NCBI GenBank assembly: GCA_036925085.1
Contig: JAUPFP010000039.1
Location: 1,117,501 to 1,181,500, forward strand
Direction of reading: 5' to 3'
Length of the DNA: 64,000 nt
Source of the DNA: Brachycybe producta
Taxonomy: Eukaryota > Arthropoda > Diplopoda > Playtdesmida > Andrognathidae
Shown: positions 39,301 to 51,300 of the stretch, piece after piece
Numbering within the stretch: the stretch's first letter is position 1
Layout of the letters: the number at the start of each line of letters is the position of its first letter
Made by a program: the position numbers and the translations under genes
Notes under the pieces: generated by a model
Told to the model about the DNA's origin: nothing
Database searches by the model: none
Seen by the model: only the letters and a program-made list of their open reading frames with translations

Positions 39301-42300
39301 CAATTTTTTTTACTTTTTTAAACCGAAAAAAATAAAGGTTTTTTTAAAGCATTACTTTGCATTTATTTTTGGTAAAAAAAAGGAGAGAAAGATAGAGAGA
39401 ACAGATAAGTGAAAGTGAGAGAGAGATAGAAGGGTTTTTTTTTCTCCAACGTGGAACAGGGTCATTGGGCCGCAATTAACCTCATAATAATAGTTCAACT
39501 TACGGATGATCATTGATCAGATGTCCCTTTAAATCTTTTAAAACCCCGTTGATTTTTCAACCTCCTAAAAAAAAGAGGTTAATTTGAGGGTGGATTCATT
39601 TCGCATAAATAGTAGCGATTTTATTATTTAATATCTCACATTGATAAAAAAAAAAATATAACTTTATTTTTTTTAAAAAAAAGGTGGTTTTAAATTAAAA
39701 GCACAAACTCCCAAGTATTGATTATTCTGTCTTTTAGGAGCAAAATTAGTATTTTATAGATATTTATTTTGCTTTTGTCTCACCGAACGGCGCCACTCTA
39801 TTGGCAAATGAACCTATGATCCATAGACGTTTTTTTTTGTAAAAAAATTTGGACGCAAAAACGTTAAGTAGTGAACGGTTTTTTTTTTAGAGACAACATT
39901 GTTGTACGAAAAAAAATTCAAATTCTTTTCAAAACTAGAATGGTAAAAGATTATGTTAAGTTTTTTTTTTCTTTCATCGAAATATATCTTAAAAAATAAA
40001 CATTTTTATACTTCATTTTGAAAAATGACCCGTTTTTAGGTTTTTCCATTTTGTAAAAGTTTAATTTGAAAGTTAGCATCATTTAGAAACTAGAAGGGTA
40101 ATTAATACCTTGTACACGCATGAGTTAAATGAATTCCAATTAAATGTGTTTATTTGAATTATAACGGAATCCAGTTAAGGACACATGAACCAATTAAAAA
40201 TTGACTATTATTAATATTTTAAATTGAAAAATACTAGATATATATTTTCATGTTGGATATCTTTCAAAATTAACTTAAAAAATGTTGTAATTAAAAATAT
40301 TGTCTACCTAAAAGTTGGGTGCTTTTTCAAACTGACATAAAAAGTTTATTTTGAAAGATATCAAACATGAAAATACTTTTAAAACTGATTGAGATGCGAT
40401 TCTAGTTTCTAAAAACACTTTTTTCCAGTTTCTTCTTTCTTCACCAGAAAAGACAGAGAATAATCAGTGGGAGTTCGGAAATCAGCTGTTCATAAACCAT
40501 GTTTTAAATCTTTTTAAATCCCCTCCAAAAAAAAGGTGGGCTAATTTGAGGGTGGATTCATTTTAAATTGCAAATAGCTTGCCCCACCCACCCACCCACC
40601 CATCTAAAAAAATATTTCACAAATCTCGTTTTTAGTTAAAAGCCAGTTGTTAAACATTATGGTAATTGAAATTGGTCAACTTTATTAAGAACTACACCTT
40701 TTACAAAACTCCACCCCTCTCTTTACACTTTACACCCCTTTTTTTAAAAAAAAAAAATTGGTTACAGCATCAAAATAAAGGGGGGTGTTGTCTTGTATAT
40801 CTATAACATGATGGTGGAGGTCAAAGGTGATTGGTGACCTATCCCTCTTCTGTTTCTTGAAATTCCCCTTGGGCTCTAAACGTCTTTGAACTCAAAAAAA
40901 AGTTTCTCCCCTCAAATTTTCCCTATTTTCATAATAATTTGCAGACAGCGGAAATGCCTTCAATTATTTCCATCCCCTTACTTTTTATGGGATTTTTTTT
41001 TGGGGGGGGGGGGGTTTACTTGGGTTTTCTATTTGTGAGTTGATTTTTCGGAGGAAAAAAAAATGTGTCTGAATGAGAATTCGACGAATTTTCGTTTTCC
41101 TTCTGAAGAAAGTTTTCCATTATTTTTGGTGGCAAATGGCCAATCTGTTAATTCAGTTTGTATATGGTGTTTTTATTATTATTAAATACACCTTTTTTTC
41201 ATAATAATCATCACCTGGCTCCATTTTTACATATTTGCTACTTGAAAGTGTGTTTAGATAAGGAGTTTTTTTTTATAAAAATAAGATAAGTTGAGTTGTG
41301 ACTCGTGAGGGGGTTGGGGGGGGGCCGTATGTAGGAACCATTTATGTTTGAAGTATTTTCTTTTAAGAGGAATTAAGAGAGATTGGTATCGGGAATATTC
41401 GGTTATCCGGAGCAGAGTTTTAAATCACGTTGATTTTAATGAATCAAATAAAATACGAAGGGATTTAAATCATATTTTTTTATATTTTTTTTTTCCAAAT
41501 TTTTCTTTTTTTTTTAAAGAAAGTGGAATTTTTTCTTTTTTTTTATGAAATTAATTTTATTATAATAAATATATAAATATATTATATAAATATAATATTT
41601 ATTATAATAAAATTAAAATAAAATAAAAATGAAATGTTAATTTTATGAAATTTTAAAGAAGTAAATAAAAATCCGATTTAAATCAAATAAAATCCGATTT
41701 TTTATTTATTTAAAATAATATCATGATTTTTCTTCACCATAAAACCGATCCAGAAAATGGTATTTTTTCTTCTTCTTATATATATATCTATTTACGGATT
41801 TATAATTAATTATTCGAGGCCAATTTCTATAATTACTTTTACTTTCTCTCTCTCTCTCTCTCTTGTGTTGAAGGTGAGAAGAAGTTCCAATTTAAATTTT
41901 GAGAGAGAATTTCATCCATTTGTAATTTATTCAAGACTTTTGATGTTTTATCATTTATGAAAGAGAGAGAACGTCAATTTTAATTGTAAATGCAAAAACT
42001 CCTGTTATTCGATTTGTTTTCGTTTCTGTGTGTGTTTATATTTTTGGTTCTAGTTTTTTTCTCATTTTTGTATGAAGATTAAAAAAAAAAATTGACTGTT
42101 GAAAGAAATGAAGAGAGAAATTTTTTGTAAACTTGACTTGAAAATTAGAAATATCTAAATAAAGCCCACAGGGGAAAACCTGTGGGCTTTATCAAAACCA
42201 TGAGGATGGGTGAGGTTTATGGGCTTTCAAAGATCTGGTGAGTCTCAGGAACTTGTGATGGGCTTTGTCGTCTTCATGGGCCTGGATACACTTTGTGGAC

Positions 42301-45300
42301 TTTCAAGTGTCTGGTGGACTTTGTGATCCTCATGAGCTTCATTTTGATTGGCTTTTACAGTTACAATTACAATTAGTAGGCCTACTCTGCTAGCAGCCAA
42401 ATAAGGCCTATGGCAGAGGGGCATAAAAGTCCACATGCAGCATTAAACATTATCAAGCTAAGCAAAATGAATATACAAATGTCAATCCCACAAAACCAAA
42501 TTATCCCCATTCACCACTTCTTCCTCAGGAAGAGAGTTCCATTGTCTTATAACTCTAGGAAAACAAAGACCAATAATATGAATGTGAGTGTGACAGAGTG
42601 AGGATTCCATTTGTGCTTTGTGGATCTCATTGGCCTGGAGGATTTTGTAAGCCCCTGGGTTTGGTGTATTTTGTGGGCTTTCACAAGGGTCTTATGGAGC
42701 TCGTGATTTTGATTGGCTTTGTGGGCCTGATGGACTTTCTTTAAAAGTCTGGTTGGCCTCATGAGCTTAATAGACTTCATTACCCTCGTGAGCTTTGATG
42801 ATCACATGTGGTTGGAGGGGCTTTGTAAGCCTGTGGACTTTCTGGGTCTCTTGGTTTCAATGATCTGGTGGCTTTCTCATGAGGTAGAAGTCATAGGGCT
42901 TTTCAAAAAGCTCAACCCATGGGCGTGGAATGCTTTCTTTTGGGCCTGTTGGGCTTTCTTTGTCTAATTGGCTTAATGGGTTAGGCTCAACGTAAAGTTT
43001 TGTGAATTTTGCAAAATGTCTTGCAAAATGGTCTCTTATTTGAAATGGGATTAATTTAAACGATCATTTTTATTATTATTTTATTTAGGGTGGTTTTGCT
43101 CATGTCCATTTGGTGACCGATCTGACCACTGACCGGTCCTACGCCGGAAAAATCATTGCCAAAAGTCGCATTACCAAAAGACATCACATGGAGAAGGTAA
43201 GAGAGAAATTTCAAATTCCAATTGAACAAAACTTGTCACTTAAACTTCAAACTTGATCTTGAATGGCCTCGCAACAGGGTTCCTTTTCCAACATTGAAAA
43301 AACTTTTCATTGTTTACCAATGAACAGTCCGGGGGGGGGGGGGGGTTTCGTGTTGGTAACCCTGTTTAGAGGGTTCAAGTTGAAGGTCAAATATCTCAAT
43401 GCTTTTTTTTTTAAAAAAAAATCTGAAATTCTGCGCCTAAAACTCAAATAAAAATGATGACGAAATCTACCTTTGGGGGGGCGTTTTAAGGGGAAAAATG
43501 ATGATTAAAAATAAAACCCTGAATTGTCAGGAAACGAGGGGTGGGTTGGTTATCTTTACTTCAGTTAACCCACACCCGCATACCCTCTAACATCCTCCTC
43601 CTCCTCCAAAATACAAGAAATTTAAAAGAAAAAATTAGGAACTGAGGTAGAAAAAAAAGGAAGGAATCACGGTTATTACCTGAAATAAAAATGTCTTCTT
43701 TTTTGTTAACACATCCTTAAGGAAACCTATTGGAAAAAGTTGGATATGGGGAGGGTAAATATTACGAATTGTGGGGGGGGGGGTTTGATTAGTGTTTCCG
43801 TTAAGACATCGAAGGATGGAAGGAAAGGAGAAAAAGGTGGTGCTTAATTTTTAAGCACAATTATGCTAATTAATATCGATTTTTAATACGTGTTTTGAAA
43901 TTTGAAGTATTTGTGATGGGTGGAGTCATTGGGGGGGGGGGTGAACACTTGGTAAGTGTGATATTTTGGAAATAAAAAGTGGTAAAGGGGGGGGGGGGGA
44001 AGTACATAAAAAACCCTTTACTCAACGCCTTGTTTCCATTAGGTCAAAATAGGAGGTGAATTTTGACCTAATGGAAACAACAGCTGATTTTTCAAACTTG
44101 TTTTTCAGAAGAGCAAAGTTAAAAGAAACTAGAAAATGTTTTTTTTTAGAAACTAGAAGGGTAGCTCAGTCACTTATTTAATTGTATTTTGTGTGTTGAT
44201 ATCTCTTTCAAAATAAACCTTTTTATAAATAAAAATTAAAAAATTTATAGTCTGCTTGAAGTTGGGTTATTTTCAAACTCACAAACTTATTTTTTTAAAA
44301 AAAAAGGCTTTCAAGTTGCTAAATACACTTTAAAAGGCCTTTTTTATTTTTGCACCTGAAAGCCCCGTTTACACTTTTAAACGATCTTTTTTAAAAAAAA
44401 AAGGTCAATGTTTGTTAAAACCTAGAATTTGAAATTGATAAAACTCTTTTTATAATATGATCGTTATCTTTCAAAATAAACTTTTTTTTAAATAGCAAAA
44501 GACGTGCAAAACGTCATCAGGATTCTTATTACTCTGCTGCGTTTCTGAAAAAAAAAAAACATTTATTTAAAAAAAATATCATTGTGAAATAACATTATCG
44601 GCATAACTATTCTAGTTTCTAACATGTTTTAGAATTATTTCTTGATGTGATTTTCTTTTTTGTACTAAAGTTGCGTTTCTAGTCGGGAGTTTGATTTTCA
44701 TTCTAGGAACGACGATACGATATTCTTGATTTGTGTGGAGTTTGAATAGAATTCTGAAATGCTGCGACTATAAACGCGGCATTTTTAAAGGCTTTTTTTC
44801 TTTTGTGTTTATTGAGGCCCCCACAATACGAGTTAATTCCTTTGTTAAGTTTGTAACAAACGATCATAATCTAGTTTAGAAACATTTATTTGTATTTGGT
44901 TTTCTAAAAGGGAATGACTCAAAGGGTTCACTGTTTGAGGCCACCCCCAACCCACCTTTATTCTCTGAATTTTAACAAAGTGGACGCGATCAACTTATAA
45001 TATATACATACAGGTAGCTCAACTTTCTTTGTTAGGGGGGGAAGGTATTATAGCCTCTATTCAAGGTTCTCTTTTGTTCGTCTTAAATTCTTTCCCTTTT
45101 AACAAATGAACCTACATTCAGCTATGACACGGAATATGCTCCATTGGCATACGGTACGGCATTACACATAGGAAATGAAGACATTCTTGTCTTGTAGATT
45201 TCACTGAGAATGTATTAATTACAACCGAAATTTCCATTTGCGGCTCTTCCGGTTAACAACATGCAAAGAAATTTCCGAAATTGCATTTTCTTGAGTCATC

Positions 45301-48300
45301 TACATTTCTATAGTAATAACTCAACCACGCCCACTGTGAATTGACCTAACAATTGAATTAGGCATACTTCACAAGAAATGAATATGTTAGTCAATCTGCG
45401 AAGTCATTCTGCAGATTGCCTAGGCAGTCTGCAGAATCAGTCAAACTTACTACTGAATCTGCAAAATTCAAAACCTAAAATGTATTGAATTTTGCAGATT
45501 TACTAGCAAGTTTGACTGATTCTGCAGATTGACAGTAAGAAATACATTCTTGTCTTGCAGACAGACTTCACTGGAAATGTATTATACTTCCGGTTCAAAT
45601 GCAATGAAGTTTCGTACCCTATCAGTTGAGCTACCTCTATCTTCTAAGAATCTAAGATCTGAAAGGGGGGAAAAAAATGGAAATTATCATTAGGATGACG
45701 TCATCTTATCTAATGTCATTTACAGATTGGTTCATTTAGATCTCTTGTTAAAAGGTTTCTTCGTTAAGGTGTATTATTTAGGGGGAGGGGGAAGAGGGTG
45801 GGGTTAATGGCCGCCGAAATTCACTTTTTTGTGAGTTCGGATCTTTATATTTTTTCCTTTTCTCTCTCAGTTGGAGGGGATTTTTTTTTTGTGATCATTT
45901 GATGGATAAAAGAGAACTTTCAACCCCCCTGTTGAGTCCTTTAACTCCTGGGGGCATTTCAGCACACTCTGTGGGTCACGCACACACATTGTAGGAGATA
46001 ATAGGGCCCCCTCCCCTCCTCTCTTTAAGAAGAAGCCCCCCTTAAAATAAACTTCCCTGTTGGTCTCTTTTTTTTTTTAAAATGAGAAATGACACAATTT
46101 ATATATTTCCTTTTTTTCATTCACTTTTTTTATCATTTTATGTTTTAAAATAAAACATTAAATTGTTTAAAATGAAATATTGTTTTTGTTATTAGCATTT
46201 ATTTGTATTTATTAGTAGTTAAATTATTCTAAAATAAAAATAAGCAAATGAATGAAGATGGAATACAACTTCCGTTTGTTCTGCAATATAGGAAGCGTGC
46301 AAAGAAATTTAAAGTTTTATTTTTCTAAGAAACTAGAAGAGTAAATTATGGAAATTTTCATTTTTTGTTTTGTTTTAAAAATCGAATCAACGAATTTAAA
46401 GTTTTTTTTTAAAAAAAATATTTCATAAATTAACGATTGACTTTCAGGGGTGAAAGAAATTAAGAGAAACTACTTGGAAGTGTTTTAGAAACTAGAAAGG
46501 ATATTTTTTTTTTCATGTTGATATATTTCAAAAGAAGTTTTTTTTTATTATTATTTCCAGTTTGAGAATATTTTAAATTTTTTATTTATAAAAAGTTTAT
46601 TTTGAAAGATCAGAATATTTTAAAATACCCTTAAGTCATGGAGCTACCCTTCCAGGGTTTTTAAAACACTTTCTAGTTTCTTTTAGTTTCTGCCTTTCTA
46701 AAAGACAGAATAATTAATATTTCGAAAATCAGCTGTTCATAAAACATCTTAAGTTTGTTGTTAAAAGTTCTAAGTTACTCTTCTAGTCTATAAAAAACTC
46801 TTAGAAATAATAGAAAGTTTGTTTTTAGATTAGGGAGGGAGGGAGGAATAATGATTTGCCAGCTGTAAAAATACATAAACTTCATAAAATATGATTGTAA
46901 TTACATGTAGTACTTTCAATGATCAACAAAGTTGGCCTTTTTTTTTGGTCCCCTTCCCACTTCCTTCCTTTTCAAATAAAATGTCTATTTAACCTCCTCC
47001 TCCTCCTCCTTCTGGTTTTACAATATTATACATTATTATGGTTCAAAGTACAATTATGTATCATTTATGGGACCGACCAATAAGATTAGGTCGTTTATAA
47101 AAAGGTACGTTTCCACTTAAGACTCATTTGTCTGCGACGTGTCAATTGTCACGTCACAGACAAGGAGACAAGACACTTTTATAAAAGACAGACTTAAAAT
47201 AATGTTGTGTTTCAACAGCTGAATTTTCGAACTTTCCAGTCTTTCAGGTGCAACAGTAAAAGAAACTAGAAAGTGTTTTTGGTTCGTCTGAAAGACATCA
47301 TCAGAGTTTGGAAAAACATTGCTCGGACCGGACCTCACTCAGCAAGAAGAAGGGTGGCACAACTAAAAAAAAATACACTTTTTGGGGGGAAAATGAGTTT
47401 AAAATTGCATTTTTTTTCAATCTCAATCTATTGTAGGAGAGCAGCTAATTAAATATGGATATTGTGAATAGTCAAAATGGTTTTTTTTTTCGCTTGAAAA
47501 AAGCCCGTCAAAGTAAGAAGCGACGAATCTTATTTTCAACCAAGAAAGTGGTTATTTGAGTTGGGCCTCGCTTCCGCTTTCTTTGCTGAGTTGCGACCTA
47601 TTTTCCAAATAAAAGTGTAAATGCCTGTCTTTCAGGAGCAATATTAAAAAGAAACTAGAAAAGTGTTTTAGAAACTAGAAGGGTAGCTCAATCACTTAAG
47701 GGTATATACTTTATAATGTTGACGATATCTTTCAAAATAAACATTTTATATCAAGAGTTTGAAAAAAAGACGATATTATTTTAATTCATCACCCACCCAC
47801 CCCCTCCCTACCTGTGTTTGAAAAATGGGACTCTCCCATTTCTAATGCTGCACGTGCTACGTTCACCATAGTTATAATGGAAAGTATAAATCAAGCAGTA
47901 TAAATAGTAATCGTAACATTTACTAAAAACAAGTGTGCGTGTGGTTTTCTGATCCGAACCCTGCACGTGCACCACATATCAGAGAATTCCATTGGCGCGC
48001 ACCAAACATGCTGTCGTCATTTGTGGTGTCGTTCATTGTCTCGCTCGCGTTACCTGCCATAAGCCTGCTTCTTAAGGAGATGCAGCCGTAAGTCAGAGAT
48101 CACACTTAAATAAGTTGAAAACCAAGTCGAGAGTGATGATGTTAAAGCAGCACGGTTTCGGTGTAGGGTGGGTTGTGTCACTGGTGGGAGCGTCACGGGG
48201 AATTTCTGGTGTGGACTTTTTTTTCAATTTTAAAATTGATATTTTTGTTTTTTTTCTTCTAAATTAATAATTAAAATAATAATCAAAAATAAATTCCTAG

Positions 48301-51300
48301 TATACACTATAGTCTAGGGTCTGCTTAAAATAGGATCATTTTCAAACTTCATTTTGAAAGATATAAAAGGTGAAAATACCCATAAGTGTATTTTCTACCT
48401 TTTCTAGTTTCTTAGTTTCCAATAAAGTTTCTCTTCATTTTGCACGTTGAAAAATTATGTGGAGTTCGAGATGGGGGCGGGGCGCCGTTCACACTTTTAA
48501 AACCACCTTTTAACATTGATATAATTTCTACTCAAGAAAAGATCATTTGGTAAAAAAGAGAAAATGACCAATTTTTGTTTTAAGTGGATTTTTACATTTT
48601 ATTTTCGTGTCTTGTTGGACAATCGGAATTACGGAAGGGAAACAATAATAATTTAAAAAAAAAACCTTGTTGTTATTTAATTCCTACATATAATGTACAT
48701 ATGAGTGAGGGTGGAAAAATAAGGAAAAATAATCCTCAAATATTATTCTAATCTTATCTAAATTGTTTTTAATAATAATTTTGTTTGTCATTTTTTTTTT
48801 CCAGATAACTCGTGAGATTGAACTTCAAAGTACGCTCAAACACGAAAATGTCGTTAGGTTTTATCATTTCTTTGAAGATCATCTCAATGTCTACATAATT
48901 CTTGAAAACTGTGATCGAATGGTGAGTTCAGAGTCCTCCTGACTTTTTAGGGTTTTTCTCTTTTTTTCAGGTGAATGTCATTTTTAAACTCCTCCCCCCC
49001 CCCAATTAATTAAAGATGTTTTTTGTCTTCTAAACAGGTGATTTATGAAAAATTCAGGAGTTTAAGAATAGCAACAAATAAGGCCTAGTTTACACGGCTC
49101 ATTCATTGTGTACACTGATGAAATAAGTGTTTTAGAAACTAGAACGGTTAGCGGAATCACTTTTATGGTGATTTCTACGCCTCGGATTTTTATGCAAATT
49201 ATATAAATATCTGTGGCCTAAGAGCAAACTGTTAAAGTAACAAAGAGCAACCAACAATTATGATTTTTTTAATAAAAAACACTGGTTAGAGGCTAGAACT
49301 CTAGTTAAGACGACTGACCAGACATCTAGCCTCTAACCAGCCTTTTTTTATTAGAAATTACATAATTGCATTTGCTCTAATGATGACGACGATGATTTTG
49401 CATAAAAATCCAAGCTCTAGTGATATCTTTCAAAATAAACTATTTTATAGACCAAAAATCAAATATAAATAATAAGCTTATATAAAAAGCTTAACTTGAA
49501 AGATATAAAAAAGAACATTCTAGTTTCTTAAACACTTTGAATTTTTTCTTAGCATGAATATATGAGTCTAATTATTTTGCAGTTTCAGAAGAAATTCAAA
49601 GTGTTTTAGAAACTAGAAAGGGTAACTCAAACACTTAATTAAGGTTATATATTGATCATCGAAATAAACCTTTTTTTTTTATAGACAACAATTTAAAAAA
49701 TATAATTTGCTTAAAAGTTGGGATCATTTCCAAAACATGAAAATACCATTAAGTGTGATATTGAGCTGTGTACCCATTCTAGTTTCTAAAACACACTCTT
49801 TAGTTTGGCTCGTCGAAAGACGATTTTGAAAAAAGGGGCCGCTGGTTAGCCCCGGGTTAGCTACTATTTCTATATTATAATAATTGTGGTTGTTCTACTT
49901 AGTAATTAAGAAACAATGGATTTTTTTTTCATTTCGAGAAGAAAGGGTTAAAATAAAAAGAAGAAACTGAGAAAGTAAAAGTTTCAAAAAAGAAGGGAGT
50001 TTTATGTTTTAAATGGGGGGGGGGGGGGGGGGGGGGGGTTGAGGAGGAGGTTAGATTATTGAATGAAAAAGAAGAGAGAATTATTTTTATGATGCGGTTT
50101 TTTGTTTTGTCTTAGTCATTAAATTAATTACATTTGACGTTTTACTGCGAAAAGAAAACGAAAAACGTTTTTTTCTCTCTTTTACTTTATTGTTTTCGTT
50201 TTTTTTTTAAGAAAAAAAAAGCGAATCGCAATTTGGTACTCATTGCAAGAAAGTGGCCGCCGTACCCATTTCGAGGGTTGGAAGTAGAGGCTAGCTATAA
50301 TAACCTACGTAAACCTTTTGCTTAAAATTAAGAGACAGGCCATTAGAAATCGGGACATACAGAAGTTGGCTCCGCCCTTTTTATGACGACCAGCAACTTT
50401 TCAACGTCGAACCACACAACAAACCAATTAGAAGTTGCCGTTCGTCATAAATAGGGCGGACCCAACTTATGTTTGTCCCGATTTCTAATTGCTCGTTTAA
50501 AAGAGCAACTTATCAGTTCATTTCTCATCAAAGCCAGCCTGGTATTGGCAATTCAGTTGCGCGCGCACATAAAAATCACGATCCCAATTTCTATTGTTGA
50601 GGATTTTTGTTAAGAAATTTTGGTCATCCATAGGCTAGACTTGCCACCCATCCTCCTTTGTAGCGGAAAGTCCTCCATTTTGGATGAATGTCTTCCGAAT
50701 GGAAGACTGTTCTCCACAAAGGAGAGGACGGGTTGCAAGTCTAGCCATAACTCTGAAAACCAAAAGGTTATCAACCTTTGAATCCTTGGACAGGCAATTA
50801 GAAATCGGGACGAACAGAAGTTGGCTCCGCCCTTTTTATGACGACCAGCAACTTCTAATTGGTTGGTTATGTAGTCTGACGTCATATGCTCCACCCTTTT
50901 CAACGTCGAACCACACAACGAACCAATTAGAAGTTGCCGTCAAGCATAAAAAGGGCGGAGCCAACTTCTGTTTGTCCCGATTTCTAATTGCCTGTATTCC
51001 TTGGTGCTTTTTCTACTATAGATTTTTTCGAGCAATTCTCCTAACCAGACTAAAGTTTTTGCTATCAAATTGCTCACTATTTGAAAGCATTTGCTCTTTT
51101 TTCTTATTCGGTTGTGGTTCATTGGTTCAACTACAGCTACCAGGAGGAGAACAGCTCCTTGGGTCACTACAGCTACCAAAAAATATAACTAACCCTTTCC
51201 TCCTAACCGAACCGGAACCTTACCTAATGAAACCGAACCGAATCTAACCTAAATCATGTAGCTTACCTAAGCCATGTAGCTTACTGATAAAAAAGGACTA

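Larger units (their letters stand above)
35299..43088 (+). other. PLK intron 2 (7.8 kb), repeat-rich
   Basis: Holds three family-C copies, several family-A copies, two 16-bp-periodic GCGCCAAA arrays, a 160-bp pyrimidine tract and a GGGCTT-rich block, listed separately. No exon-like sequence with splice sites was recognised. Confidence 0.6.
43197..48804 (+). other. PLK intron 3 (5.6 kb), repeat-rich
   Basis: Contains family-E and family-A copies, four long poly-G runs between 43331 and 43999, a perfect 21-bp hairpin at 44030, a CTGCAGATT inverted repeat at 45390 and SINE sequence at 47935. No coding exon is seen. Confidence 0.6.

Noticed and set aside
38868-39335. Ser/Leu/Phe-rich open frames of 116-155 codons
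   Set aside because: They are read out of the (CT)n pyrimidine microsatellite; composition alone explains them and neither splice sites nor a domain is present.
42159-42192. GC-rich hairpin followed by T residues, resembling a bacterial terminator
   Set aside because: This is eukaryotic intronic DNA and the hairpin is the edge of a GGGCTT-rich repeat block.
50684-51247. 187-codon open frame and overlapping antisense frames near 50.8 kb
   Set aside because: The frame runs through family-C copy 10; similar peptides appear wherever this palindrome occurs (3464, 4163, 35960), so it is a repeat translation.
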